Shown piece after piece: positions 42,089 through 52,300 of a DNA stretch of 64,000 nt. Under the pieces are notes generated by a model. That model did not search any database, was not told the DNA's origin, and worked only from the letters and a program-made list of their open reading frames with translations. The DNA comes from Candidatus Aalborgicola bjergmarkensis (GTDB lineage: Bacteria; Pseudomonadota; Gammaproteobacteria; Burkholderiales; Burkholderiaceae_C), in assembly GCA_016708725.1 (NCBI GenBank), contig JADJFE010000002.1, positions 434,001 to 498,000 of the forward strand. The letters are read 5' to 3'. A program made the translations under genes and the position numbers. Each line of letters starts with the position of its first letter. The stretch's first letter is position 1.

Positions 42089-42100
42089 ACGAACGTTCGT
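42089..42100. promoter_or_regulatory. Perfect 12-bp palindrome upstream of the lipase gene
   Basis: ACGAACGTTCGT is self-complementary and lies 66 bp before the lipase ATG, in an AT-rich stretch. GAACG/CGTTC half-sites of this kind are common for TetR-family repressors of lipid genes; the regulator is not in the window. Confidence 0.45.
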
Positions 42101-42165
42101 ACAGTCTCCAGTGACCGTCACAGGTTAATTCGTAAATGTTAATTTTTTAAACGTGGAGTTCGATC

Positions 42166-43596
42166 ATGCAACAAGTCTCTCAAAGGCGCCGTCTTTCCTT
42201 CCGGGCCACTTTCGTCGGTTGTGTTCTTGCAACCTTTGCCATTGACGGGTTTTGCCTCGCCGATGGTTATTACAAACTTACGGTAAAACACAGTGGCAAG
42301 GCACTGACCGTCAAGGATGGTTCTACTGCCGATTCTGCCAGCCTGGTTCAAAAAACCTACGGCGGTGGCGCTGAACAGATGTGGTACGTGGAAAAAACCT
42401 CCGACACCAATCCCGAGACTTACATGCTGATCAGCGCCAAGAGCCAAAAAGTGGCAGATGTCAAAGGATCATCGACACTAAATGCCGCGCAATTGGTTCA
42501 GTACCACTACAACGGCAATAACAACCAGCGCTACATCCTGGAAGACATCGGCAGCGGTTATTTCAAGATCAAAGCCAAGCATAGTGGCAAGGTTCTGGAT
42601 GTTCAGTTTGCGTACACCTCTGACAACGCAAACGTTGTTCAATATACCAGCGGCACGGGTGACAACCAGAAGTGGATGCCCGTAGCGGTGAATGCACCTG
42701 TTCCAGCGCCCTCTACCGGAAGCCAAGCCTGCAATACCAAATACCCTATTTTGCTGCTGCACGGCGTTGCGCTCAAAGACAACACGCTTGGGTACAACTA
42801 TTTTGGCAGAGTACCTGCCAACCTGCGCTCGCGTGGGGCCACGGTTTTTGGTGGTGAACAGGATGCATGGGGTTCGAACACGACCAATGCCGATCAGATC
42901 AAGAAGCGCATTTTGCAAATCACCGACCCCGCTTCCACCAGCAATCCCGGTGGTTTGAATTTGGGCAAGGTCAACATCATTGGCCATTCCAAGGGTGGCT
43001 TGGACACGCGCGAGATGCTGTACCTGTATCCTGATATGAAGAGCAAGATTGCATCGATCACCACCATGGCCACACCGCACCGCGGCACCGCCTTGGCCGA
43101 TTGGGCGTATGCGTCGAATTTGGAGCCTTATCTGAGCTTTTTCGTCAAGATCATGGGTTTTGTTCAGGGTGACAAAAACACCGATTTCGTAGCGGCTACC
43201 AAACCGATGCGCCGCGCCGAAGCGCAAGCATTGAACAACACGTGGAACAGTCTTGGTGGATACACCGGCATCCTGTCACAAAGCTATGCCGCCGAAATCA
43301 AGACCGGCGATACACTCAAGGTACTGGACGTTGCGCTGCTTGCCACTGGTTACGTAATGGGCAATCTCGCACCATCACCGACGCAACCGTACAACGACGG
43401 AGCCGTTCCAACATCCTCTGCGCCCTTTGGAACCTTCAAGGGTACGAACGTTGGCGTGACCGCTGGTTATGGTGGTTTGACCCACTTTGGCATCACGGAC
43501 CGTGGAGTTTTGATTTTCCCTGGACTGACGCCCGGCTTTGATGGCCCGGCCTTCTACCGCAATGTCGTTGCGAATCTGAAGACTGCTGGCTATTGA
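42166..43596 (+). CDS. Secreted triacylglycerol lipase with N-terminal trefoil-like module
   Basis: 476 residues. A signal peptide covers the first ~32 residues. Residues ~33-180 form three QxW-like repeats (YYKLTVKHSGKALTVKDGST; YMLISAKSQKVADVKGSS; YFKIKAKHSGKVLDVQFA), a ricin-B-like beta-trefoil that may bind carbohydrate. From ~188 it is a family I lipase: YPILLLHGVAL, nucleophile IGHSKGGLDTR with Ser275 (GHSKG), PHRGTALADW, acid in YNDGAVP and His in GLTHFGITD. The foldase gene downstream marks it as foldase-dependent. The fused module is not usual for this subfamily. Confidence 0.9.
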   Translation: MQQVSQRRRLSFRATFVGCVLATFAIDGFCLADGYYKLTVKHSGKALTVKDGSTADSASLVQKTYGGGAEQMWYVEKTSDTNPETYMLISAKSQKVADVKGSSTLNAAQLVQYHYNGNNNQRYILEDIGSGYFKIKAKHSGKVLDVQFAYTSDNANVVQYTSGTGDNQKWMPVAVNAPVPAPSTGSQACNTKYPILLLHGVALKDNTLGYNYFGRVPANLRSRGATVFGGEQDAWGSNTTNADQIKKRILQITDPASTSNPGGLNLGKVNIIGHSKGGLDTREMLYLYPDMKSKIASITTMATPHRGTALADWAYASNLEPYLSFFVKIMGFVQGDKNTDFVAATKPMRRAEAQALNNTWNSLGGYTGILSQSYAAEIKTGDTLKVLDVALLATGYVMGNLAPSPTQPYNDGAVPTSSAPFGTFKGTNVGVTAGYGGLTHFGITDRGVLIFPGLTPGFDGPAFYRNVVANLKTAGY

Positions 43597-43631
43597 TTAT
43601 TGATCCGTCAATCACCCCGGTAGTGCATTAG

Positions 43632-43674
43632 ACTTACTCCCCATTGCCTTGGCGATGGGGAGTAAGTTTTTTTT
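43632..43674 (+). terminator. Rho-independent terminator after the lipase gene
   Basis: Stem ACTTACTCCCCAT/ATGGGGAGTAAGT (13 bp perfect) with a 10-nt loop and an eight-T run. It stands between lipase and foldase genes, so the foldase may be expressed by read-through or from its own promoter. Confidence 0.92.
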
Positions 43675-43730
43675 GGCCCGCCGATAAAACAAGAATGGGT
43701 TGCCCTGCATAAAAGAGTGAAGAGTGTTTC

Positions 43731-44586
43731 ATGCGTAATAAATGGATTTTGATTGTGATAGTTCTGGTAACAGCCGTCATTGCGGCTTACCTGATGGGCT
43801 CTGGTGATGATTCCGGATTAACTCTGGATTCCGCCAACACCCGACTGGCATCGAAGGGAAGCATTTTGAGTGCCGATAGCCAAATTCGTGCTGACAGTTA
43901 CGTGACTGACTACATTGTTGACAAACAAAACCAGATTCCGTTCAAAGACACGCACCTGAATGAGCAAAGGCCAGACACCGAGGCGGGCCTGAGTGAGTCC
44001 ATTGCAATCGGCACGGTGAACCGGGATACCGTGGACTATTTCCGCTTTCTTCAAACCCATTTCAATGAAGGATCATCGCTGCAGGAAAACACGGCCCTGA
44101 TTCACCAGCACCTGCTGACCACCTTGCCCAGGGACAAAGGAGAGGAACTTTTCGCGCTGTACCAGAAGTTCGTCGATTTTGAATTTTCCCTCGGGGAAAA
44201 GACAAAAGGCTGGAAAATGCCAGAAAGCGCCAACGAAACCCTGGAACTGATCAAAAAGATGCAACAGTTGCAACAACAGCATTTTGGCGTGGAAACTGCC
44301 GACCTTCTTTTTGGTGGCGAACTGAAAACGATGGAATACACCGCCAGGCGCTCCGGCATCCTGAATGACCAGAGCACGCCCGGAGCAGCGCAAAGAAGCG
44401 CTGCTGAACAAGCTTGCCGTGAACATGTTCGGCACCGATGCCGACAAGCTGGATGCACAAAAAAATCCCTACAACCTTTTCGAAGAAAAGCTTTTGATAT
44501 ATAAGAACGACCTGGACAAGTTAGGGCCGACAGAAAGAGAAAAGATGATCAATGATCTGCGGGCCCGGTACTTGCCCAACAAATAA
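43731..44586 (+). pseudogene. Lipase-specific foldase (LifO-like), single-base frameshift
   Basis: An N-terminal membrane anchor (WILIVIVLVTAVIAAYLM) is followed by the extended helical lipase chaperone domain (VDYFRFLQTHFNEGSSLQEN, FVDFEFSLGEKTKGWKMPES). The first frame continues to a stop at 44504 with nonsense sequence after GILNDQSTP. Removing one C from the CCC at 44379-44381 joins it to the frame EQRKEALLNKLAVNMFGTDA ... LRARYLPNK, ending at 44586. The fused length is ~284 residues, near the family norm. Either a true mutation or a sequencing error. It serves the lipase upstream. Confidence 0.85.
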
Positions 44587-44611
44587 GACAGACAATTTAA
44601 TCAGAAACATT

Positions 44612-46048
44612 ATGAAATTATCCAGCATTAAATTCAGACTCAACCTGTTTTGCATATGTATCCTGTCCACATTATTCATCCTGTTTGGCACGCTGGATTA
44701 TTTCAGAATTAAAACTTCATTTGAGAATTCAATGGCGGAACAGGTCGAAGCCAGCACGGAGCGGCTGTCCAAAAGCCTGCCAAGATCCCTCTGGAACTAC
44801 GACAAGGAGCTTATTGCACAAGGCCTGGCATCGGAAATGACGGCAAAGTTCATTACCGGCATTCTCATCAGGAAAGGAGGTAATATATTGGCGGGCGCTG
44901 CCCGTGACGCTGACGGAAAAGTTATTACCTCACAAGACACGCCACCATCGGACACCCTCAAGGAATTTGATCTTGAATATGCCGAGGACGGGAAACCGGA
45001 AATTGTCGGGCGCGTGACGGTTTATATATCGCACAAGCAGATCAATGCAGCACTGCGCGACGCGCTGAAACGAACGATTATTGAAATCGTGATCCTGAAC
45101 GCCATCGTCGTTGCCGCCATGTCAAAAATTCTGAGCTTGATCGTGATAAACCCAATGACACGCGTAAGTCAGATTTTTCGCGATATAACACGGGACGCCG
45201 ATCTGACAAGGCGCATCCCGCTGGACAAAACAAATGAATTCAACGACATGGCCGATTGCTTCAATCAATTCATTGAGCGACTGCAGACGATTATCTCCCA
45301 GGTAAACGATAGCATTCTGGCCATCACGCATGCATCCAACGAAATTGCCAGCGGAAATATGGATCTTTCCGCGCGCACCGAATCACAAGCCAGTTCTCTG
45401 GAGGAAACTTCCGCTTCCATGGATGAATTGACCCATATGGTCAAAAAGAATGCCGACAGTGCACAAGCCGCCAATCGCATCGTAGGCTCCGCCGCCGAAG
45501 TCGCCGTCGCGGGAGGTTCGGTGGTGCAAAAAGTTGTGCAAACCATGGGGTCCATCAACTCATCGTCAAACAAGATTGTGGACATCATCGGCGTGATTGA
45601 TGGCATTGCATTCCAGACCAACATTCTGGCGCTGAATGCCGCCGTCGAAGCCGCCCGCGCTGGCGAACAGGGGCGTGGCTTTGCGGTGGTGGCCGCCGAA
45701 GTACGCAGTCTTGCGGGACGCTCTTCAGCCGCAGCCAAGGAAATCAAGACCTTGATTGATGAATCGGTCTCCAACGTAAAAATCGGCTCCAAACTGGTCG
45801 ATGAAGCAGGTTCCACCATGACCGAGATTGTCGAGAGCGTACACAAGGCCACCAGCGTGATGGCCGAAATTCAATCCGCCAGCGACGCGCAGACACTGGG
45901 CATCAGCCAGATCAATGAGGCCATCCGGTTAATGGATAATAATACCCAGCAGAATGCTGCCCTGGTGGAAGAAGCAGCTGCGGCATCCGGTGCGATGCAA
46001 AGCCAGGCAGAGAACCTGGCCCAGGCGGTGGGTATTTTCAAGATTTAA
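44612..46048 (+). CDS. Methyl-accepting chemotaxis protein (classical two-TM, HAMP)
   Basis: 478 residues from the ATG at 44612. TM1 (LNLFCICILSTLFILFGTLD), a ~130-residue periplasmic sensor, TM2 (IIEIVILNAIVVAAMSKILS), a HAMP linker, and the signalling hairpin with tip IDGIAFQTNILALNAAVEAA. The C-terminus ends AQAVGIFKI without the CheR/CheB-binding pentapeptide seen in the 5439-7082 receptor. A periplasmic binding protein gene follows after ~50 bp and could present its ligand. Confidence 0.93.
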   Translation: MKLSSIKFRLNLFCICILSTLFILFGTLDYFRIKTSFENSMAEQVEASTERLSKSLPRSLWNYDKELIAQGLASEMTAKFITGILIRKGGNILAGAARDADGKVITSQDTPPSDTLKEFDLEYAEDGKPEIVGRVTVYISHKQINAALRDALKRTIIEIVILNAIVVAAMSKILSLIVINPMTRVSQIFRDITRDADLTRRIPLDKTNEFNDMADCFNQFIERLQTIISQVNDSILAITHASNEIASGNMDLSARTESQASSLEETSASMDELTHMVKKNADSAQAANRIVGSAAEVAVAGGSVVQKVVQTMGSINSSSNKIVDIIGVIDGIAFQTNILALNAAVEAARAGEQGRGFAVVAAEVRSLAGRSSAAAKEIKTLIDESVSNVKIGSKLVDEAGSTMTEIVESVHKATSVMAEIQSASDAQTLGISQINEAIRLMDNNTQQNAALVEEAAAASGAMQSQAENLAQAVGIFKI

Positions 46049-46098
46049 ATCACACTTTAAATCACACGTTTTTATTTCAAAACCTCAAAGGAGACAAT

Positions 46099-46857
46099 AT
46101 GACAAGTAAGACCAGTAACCGCGTATTCAAAACCCTGCAAACTTCTGTCCTGTTACTAGCCACTCTGGCTGCAAACAGCTGGGCGGAAACGGTCACGATT
46201 GGCGCCGAAGACGATTGGGCGCCCTACAGCTCCAAGGTGGGCAAGGACGCCAAAGGTTTTGCCGTGGACATCGTGCGGGAAGCCTTCAAGGCTGCAGGAG
46301 TCGATGTAGTATTTTCCCCCATGCTCTACGCCCGTTGCATGGCGGTGGTCAAGGATGGTGAAATGGTGGGCTGCTTTGATGCAGCACGCAATAGCGCACT
46401 GGAAAATAACTACCTGTGGCATGCAAAACCATTATTCAACGGGAAAATCAACCTCTATTCAACAGCCGACTCCACCGAATCCAACCTGTCGACCAAAGAC
46501 CTTGTTGGAAAAAATGTCGGTGTTACCCGCGATTATGAATATGGCGAAGAGTTTGATACCAACAACAATATCAAGCGTAGCGTGGCCGACAAGGACATCC
46601 AGGGTTTCCAGAAGTTACTGAACAAGCGTATTCCTTACATGGTTGCATACGAAAAAGTAGCCAATGCGCTATTTGTCAGCAACAAGGAATTCACGAATAA
46701 ATTCAAGGTCGTCGGCGTGGTTGCTGATCCTGGTTTATATATTGCATTCAGCAAAAAACACCCGGATGCTTCCAAATTCCTGACAAAATTCAACCAGGGT
46801 TTTGAGACCATTCAGAACAACGGAAAATACAAAGCCATCGAGGCTCAGTGGAAATAA
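46099..46857 (+). CDS. Periplasmic solute-binding protein (SBP_bac_3-like)
   Basis: 252 residues with a signal peptide (cleavage near SWAE). The type 2 fold opens TVTIGAEDDWAPYSSKVGKD and has GFAVDIVREAFKAAGVDVVF and the C-terminal FETIQNNGKYKAIEAQWK. Related in plan to the protein at 15486. There are no transporter genes nearby; the chemoreceptor upstream suggests a chemotaxis role. RBS aaaggagac. Confidence 0.9.
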   Translation: MTSKTSNRVFKTLQTSVLLLATLAANSWAETVTIGAEDDWAPYSSKVGKDAKGFAVDIVREAFKAAGVDVVFSPMLYARCMAVVKDGEMVGCFDAARNSALENNYLWHAKPLFNGKINLYSTADSTESNLSTKDLVGKNVGVTRDYEYGEEFDTNNNIKRSVADKDIQGFQKLLNKRIPYMVAYEKVANALFVSNKEFTNKFKVVGVVADPGLYIAFSKKHPDASKFLTKFNQGFETIQNNGKYKAIEAQWK

Positions 46858-46874
46858 GCCGTCAATAACGGCCA

Positions 46875-46911
46875 GGGCAGTGTTGACGCAAAGTCAAGCG
46901 AGACACTGCCC
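46875..46911 (+). terminator. Hairpin after the binding-protein gene
   Basis: Stem GGGCAGTGT/ACACTGCCC with an inner TTGAC/GTCAA pair, 18 bp after the stop. No T-tract follows, so termination is uncertain. Confidence 0.5.
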
Positions 46912-46948
46912 ATGCACCCAAGGCCAATCCAGCAGCCGCACTCATCAT

Positions 46949-46993
46949 AATTTCATAGCTGCTACCGCACATCCCATAAGGGCTGCAGGCCAA
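46949..46993 (+). repeat. Dispersed short repeat, copy 8
   Basis: Core catagctgctaccgcacatc with ataagggctgcaggcc. It is in the 340-bp gap 46858-47197, which otherwise contains a segment similar to copy 2's tail (ggcgtaattcatgcc at 47113) and no gene I can support. Confidence 0.65.
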
Positions 46994-47197
46994 ATACCCT
47001 TCAAAACACCGCACCTGACACCACGCCCGTCGCCGCTCCCGCTTGCGAGAGAGGGGAGCATGGATGTTGTGGGGTTTTGTTTGCGTAACATCAGTTAATT
47101 TCCTGGTTCCCGGCGTAATTCATGCCGCGCTCAGAAGGAGTAGGTTCCTTTTTGGACCATCGCGGACTACAATGGCCCCATTTCACAAATGGTTCCT

Positions 47198-47407
47198 ATG
47201 GCCATCAACGTCAAACTCCCAGAGGCGCTGGTCGAGAGCGCCAAGCGCTACGGCTTGATCGAACATCGTTCAGTGCCCAAGCAAATCGAATACTGGTCCC
47301 AGATCGGCAAGATTGCTGCCGAAAATCCTGATCTGCCGTTCAGCGTCATCCGTGACATTCTGATTGCCGATCAGGAAGAACCCGTGGGTGAATACCAGTT
47401 TGGCTGA
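47198..47407 (+). CDS. ParD/RelB-like antitoxin (TA_sys ParD-like)
   Basis: 69 residues from the ATG at 47198. The sequence INVKLPEALVESAKRYGLIE, followed by HRSVPKQIEYWSQIGKIAAE, is typical of the ParD-like ribbon-helix-helix antitoxins paired with RelE-type toxins. The stop TGA overlaps the toxin ATG by 1 nt. It should autorepress the pair and neutralise the toxin. Confidence 0.85.
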   Translation: MAINVKLPEALVESAKRYGLIEHRSVPKQIEYWSQIGKIAAENPDLPFSVIRDILIADQEEPVGEYQFG

Positions 47408-47685
47408 TGCGCATTCTTGTCACTCCAACGTTCGAGCGCACGGTTAAAAAGTTGCACCGTCAACAAAAGGTTGTACTTGACGAAGCTGTGCGGACGATAG
47501 CCAGTCAGCCCGACATCGGTGAAGCCAAAGCGGCAGACCTGATAGGCATACGGGTCTATAAATTCCGCATGGACAACCTCCTATGCCTGTTGGCCTATCG
47601 GGTGCTGGATGAGAATACCCTCAAGCTTCTGATGGTAGGGCCACACGAAAATTTCTACCGCAACCTCAAACGAACAGAGCACTGA
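47407..47685 (+). CDS. RelE/ParE-superfamily toxin
   Basis: 92 residues. It starts MRILVTPTFERTVKKLHRQQ and has DLIGIRVYKFRMDNLLCLLA and the C-terminal VGPHENFYRNLKR, a RelE-like mRNA interferase pattern with conserved basic residues and a late His/Tyr. Translationally coupled to the antitoxin at 47198. Confidence 0.87.
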   Translation: MRILVTPTFERTVKKLHRQQKVVLDEAVRTIASQPDIGEAKAADLIGIRVYKFRMDNLLCLLAYRVLDENTLKLLMVGPHENFYRNLKRTEH

Positions 47686-47707
47686 CAGAAGGCCATGCAG
47701 CAAATAC

Positions 47708-47763
47708 GCTCATCATTTAATATCTGCCCCCGCACGTCCCACGTGCGCTACAGCCTGTTTTTG
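47708..47763 (+). repeat. Dispersed short repeat, copy 9
   Basis: tatctgcccccgcacgtccc with acgtgcgctacagcctgttt; an internal inverted repeat gcacgt/acgtgc. First of two convergent copies in the 47686-48041 gap, which shows no supported gene. Confidence 0.65.
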
Positions 47764-47857
47764 CCTTGATTACCTTGCCGCTGCCACCTCGTGGGGCGGT
47801 GTGGAGGCCACACGCTGGTCGTCCGAGCGCCTCCAGGTGCCGATTTTTGATGCCGTT

Positions 47858-47906
47858 TATGGCCACAGCCCCCGACAGCCGTGCGGGAACAGCTATCAAA
47901 AATACA
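47858..47906 (-). repeat. Dispersed short repeat, copy 10 (inverted)
   Basis: The reverse complement reads tgatagctgttcccgcacgg with ctgtcgggggctgtggcc. It faces copy 9, ~95 bp apart, upstream of the RND operon. Confidence 0.65.
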
Positions 47907-48041
47907 GTAAACAAACGTCACGCACATGGCGACACCCCGCTGACTGCCGGACTTATCAGTTTCCAGTATACTCAAAATAGCCACATGCCACAGGCCTGAT
48001 GTGCCCCAGGCGTGTTTCCCACAAGTTCCAGAAGGTTTCCC

Positions 48042-49334
48042 ATGTTGTCTATTCGCTCAAGCCGTAAGGCGGGTAACTCATCTATGCCATCCGTATCACG
48101 CTTGCAAACCAGCAAAGGCGCGCTGGTCGCCGCTGCTGCTGTGCTGCTTGCTGCCTGCGGTGCCAAGGAAGGTGCGCCGCCCGCAGGCGCAGCACCGGCA
48201 ATGCCCCCGGCCCAGGTGGGCGTGGTCACGGTGGCCAACGAAGCGGTAGCGTTGCAGACCGAATTGCCGGGGCGCGTCAGCCCGGTGCGTGTGGCGCAGG
48301 TGCGCGCGCGAGTCAGCGGAGTGGTGCTCAAGCGGCTGTTCCGCGAAGGCAGCGATGTCAAGGCCGGTGAACTGCTGTACCAGATTGACCCTGCACCCTA
48401 CCGTGCTGCGCTGGACAGTGCCCAGGCTGCCCTGCTGCGTGCCCAGGCCAACTTGGCACAGACCAGCGCCCAGGTCGAACGCTACCAGCCCCTGGTGGCG
48501 GACAAGGCCATCAGCAAGCAGGAATTCACCACGCTGGTGACAGCCAACAAACAGGCCGAGGCCGATCTGGCTGCGGCCAAGGCAGCCGTGCAAACCGCCA
48601 AGATCAATCTGGATTACGCCAGCGTGACCGCGCCGATTTCCGGGCGCATTGGCCAGGCGCTGGTGACCGAGGGCGCGCTGGTCAGCCAGGCCGAGGCCAC
48701 GCAGTTGGCGCTGATTCAGCAGACCGACACCATGTATGTCAACTTCGTGCAGCCGTCTGCGGAGGTGCTACGCCTGCGTCGCGCGCTGGCATCCAGGCAG
48801 GTGCGCGCTTCCAGCGATGGCTCGCTTGCAGTGCGCATCGTGCTCGAAGACGGCAGTGAGTTGCCGCAAAAAGGCAAACTGCTGTTTTCCGATCTGAGCG
48901 TGGATGCGGGCACGGGGCAGATCACGCTGCGCGCCCTGGTGCCCAACCCCGATGGACTGTTGCTGCCAGGCCAATACGTGCGCGTGCGTCTGGCGCAGGC
49001 CACGCTGCCTGCGGCCATGCTGTTGCCCCAGCAGGCCGTCACGCGCACCAACCAGGGCGATACCGTGCTCGTGGTCGGCGCTGACAACAAACCCAGCCCC
49101 AGACCCGTCAAAGTTGGCAACGCACAAAACAACCAGTGGGTGATTCTGGATGGACTCCAACCCGGCGAGCAGGTGATTGTTGATGGCTTTCAGAAAATGA
49201 TGGTGCCCGGTGCGCCGGTCAAACCCGTGCCGTGGACGGGGAATGCCCCTGCGCCCTCCCCTGCGCCTGCGGCCAGCGCAACACCTGCCACAACGGCAGC
49301 AGCGTCGGCGCCCGCATCGGCCCCAGCCAAATAA
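48042..49334 (+). CDS. RND efflux periplasmic adaptor lipoprotein (AcrA/MexA-like)
   Basis: 430 residues from the ATG at 48042. The lipobox is LLAACG, so it is anchored in the inner membrane. AcrA-like order: LPGRVSPVRVAQVRARVSGV, a coiled-coil hairpin (ALDSAQAALLRAQANLAQTS), INLDYASVTAPISGRIGQAL, then the barrel and membrane-proximal domain. A Pro/Ala-rich tail ends the protein. First gene of a tripartite pump operon, 12 bp before the transporter. No regulator is adjacent. Confidence 0.95.
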   Translation: MLSIRSSRKAGNSSMPSVSRLQTSKGALVAAAAVLLAACGAKEGAPPAGAAPAMPPAQVGVVTVANEAVALQTELPGRVSPVRVAQVRARVSGVVLKRLFREGSDVKAGELLYQIDPAPYRAALDSAQAALLRAQANLAQTSAQVERYQPLVADKAISKQEFTTLVTANKQAEADLAAAKAAVQTAKINLDYASVTAPISGRIGQALVTEGALVSQAEATQLALIQQTDTMYVNFVQPSAEVLRLRRALASRQVRASSDGSLAVRIVLEDGSELPQKGKLLFSDLSVDAGTGQITLRALVPNPDGLLLPGQYVRVRLAQATLPAAMLLPQQAVTRTNQGDTVLVVGADNKPSPRPVKVGNAQNNQWVILDGLQPGEQVIVDGFQKMMVPGAPVKPVPWTGNAPAPSPAPAASATPATTAAASAPASAPAK

Positions 49335-49346
49335 GAGGCACATCGT

Positions 49347-52300
49347 ATGGCCCAGTTTTTTATCAACCGTCCCATCTTCGCATGGGTGATTGCATTGTTC
49401 ATCCTGGTGCTCGGCGGCGTAGCTATCACGCAGTTGCCCGTGGCGCAATACCCCACGGTTGCACCACCGTCCATTGTCGTCAGCATGGCCTATCCGGGTG
49501 CTTCGGCGCAAACGCTGGAAGACAGCGTGATCAGCGTCATCGAGCGCGAAATGAACGGCTCGCCCGGCCTGATCTACATGGAGTCCGTGGCCCAGGCCGA
49601 TGGTTCTGGCAACCTCACTCTGACCTTTGAGACCGGCACCAACCCCGATCTGGCCCAGGTTGATGTGCAAAACCGGCTTTCGCGCGCATCACCCCGGCTG
49701 CCTGCTGCCGTCACGCAAACCGGCGTGCGGGTGGACAAGGCACGCTCGAACTTCTTGCTGTTCATCATGCTTTCTTCCAGCAACCCGGCGTTTAATGTCG
49801 TGGCGCTGGGCGATTATGCGTCGCGCAACGTGTTACCCGAGGTGCAGCGTCTACCAGGCATTGGCCAGGCGCAACTTTTTGGCACCGAACGCGCCATGCG
49901 CATATGGATCGATCCAGCCAAACTGATGGGCTTCAATCTCTCCGTCAGCGAGGTCAATGCCGCCATCCGCGCACAAAATGCCCAGGTGTCCTCGGGTGCC
50001 ATCGGTGACTTGCCCAATCTTGCGGGACAGTCGATAGCCGCGACCCTCATCGTCAACGGCCAGCTCGCCAATGCCGATCAATTCGGCAACATCGTGCTGC
50101 GCGCCAATAGCGACGGCTCCAGCGTGCGCCTGAAAGACGTGGCGCGCATCGAACTCGGCGCACAAAGCTACGCCACCAGCGCGCGGCTGAACGGCCAACC
50201 CGCCGTCGGCATCGGCGTGCAGCTCTCCCCCAGCGGCAATGCACTGGCCGCCGCCCAGGCTGTGCGCGCACGCATGGCGCAGTTGCAACCCTACTTCCCC
50301 TCGGGGGTACAGTGGTCGGTACCGTATGACAGCTCGCGTTTCATCAAAATTTCCCTGAGCCAGGTGGCCGAGACGCTCGTCATCGCCGTGGTGCTGGTGT
50401 TTCTGGTGATGTTTTTGTTTCTACAAAATTTTCGCTACACCATCATCCCCACCATCGTGGTTCCAGTTGCGCTCATGGGCACCTTTGCCGTGCTGCAGGC
50501 CATGGGGTTTTCGATCAACGTCCTGAGCATGTTCGGCATGGTGCTGGTGATCGGCATCGTGGTGGATGATGCCATCGTGGTCGTGGAAAACGTCGAACGC
50601 ATCATGAGCCACGAGGGCTTGACGCCACTGGAAGCCACGCGCAAGGCCATGGGGCAGATCTCGGGTGCCATCATTGGTGTGACCGTGGTGCTGATTGCCG
50701 TGTTTGTGCCGCTGGCTTTTTTCAAAGGCTCGGTCGGCAACATCTACCGCCAGTTTTCCGTGGTCATGGTCAGCGCCATCGGTTTTTCGGCCTTCATGGC
50801 GCTCTCACTCACGCCCGCGCTGTGCGCCACCTTGCTCAAACAGGTCGAGGCCGGGCACCACCATGCCAAAACAGGATTTTTCGGCTGGTTCAACCGGGGA
50901 TTTACCAGCACGGCCAAGCGTTACGAAAGCCTGGTGGCGCGCATCCTGCGCCACGCTGCGCGCTATCTGGTGATTTATGGCGCCATCATCGCCGCCGTGG
51001 TGGTGGTCTACCTGCGCTTGCCCACGTCCTTTTTGCCCAATGAAGACCAGGGAACGATGCTGGTCAATGTGCAGTTACCCCCAGGAGCGACGCAGGAGCG
51101 CACACTCGCGGTCATGCAACAGGTGGAAAGCTTCATCCTGAAACAGCCCGAAGTACAAAGCATGGTCGGTGTGCTGGGTTTCAGTTTTTCCGGCCAGGGC
51201 CAGAATGCCGCGCTGGCCTTCGTCACGCTCAAGGACTGGAGCGAACGCAAAGGGCCGGAGCATTCGGCGCAAGGCTTGGCGGGACGCGCTTTTGGCGCAC
51301 TGATGGGCATCCGCGACGCCTTCATTTTCCCCTTGAGTCCGCCGCCGATTCCTGAGCTGGGCAATGCCTCGGGCTTTACCTTCCGGCTGCAAGACCGGGG
51401 CGGCAATGGCCACGAGGCGCTGGTGGCCGCGCGCAACCAGTTGCTCGGCCTGGCAAGCAAAAGCCCGATTCTGACGCAGGTGCGCCCCGATGGCCTGGAA
51501 GACGCACCACAGCTGCAGCTGGACATCGACCGCGACAAGGCCAGTGCTTTGGGTGTCAGTTTTGATGCCATCAACAGCACCATCTCCACCGCACTGGGCT
51601 CGGCCTATATCAACGACTTCCCGAACCAGGGCCGCTTGCAGCGCGTCGTGGTGCAAGCCGATGCCAAGGCGCGCATGCAGCCCGAAGATTTGCTGCAACT
51701 CACTGTCAGCAACGCCCAGGGCAAGCTGGTGTCCTTGGCGGCCTTTGCCAGCACGCGCTGGGTCAAGGGCGCGATGCAGACCGTGCGCTTCAATGGCTAC
51801 CCAGCCATGCGCATCGGCGGCAACGCCGCACCCGGCTACAGCACGGGCGCCGCGATGGCCGAGATGGAACGTCTGGCAGCGCAACTGCCCGCAGGCTTTG
51901 CCTTTGAATGGACGGGCCAATCGCGCGAGGAAAAACTCGCCGGTGCCCAGGCGCTGATCGTTTATGGATTTGCGATTCTGGCGGTGTTTTTATGCCTGGC
52001 GGCACTGTACGAAAGCTGGTCCATCCCGATGGCCGTGATTCTGGTCGTGCCGCTGGGTGTGCTGGGCGTGCTGCTGGCAACCCTGTCACGCGGCTATGCC
52101 AACGACGTGTATTTTCAGGTCGGCCTGATTACCATCATCGGCCTGTCCGCCAAGAACGCCATTTTGATCATCGAGTTCGCCAAGGACTTGCAGGCCCAGG
52201 GCAAAAACGTGGTCGAAGCCGCACTGGCTGCGGCCCACCTGCGTTTTCGCCCGATCCTGATGACTTCGATGGCCTTTATGCTCGGCGTGCTGCCACTGGC

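Noticed and set aside
47152..47173. TTGGAC...TACAAT as promoter of the RelE-type TA pair
   Set aside because: The spacing is only 10 bp; an alternative -35 at 47145 matches poorly.
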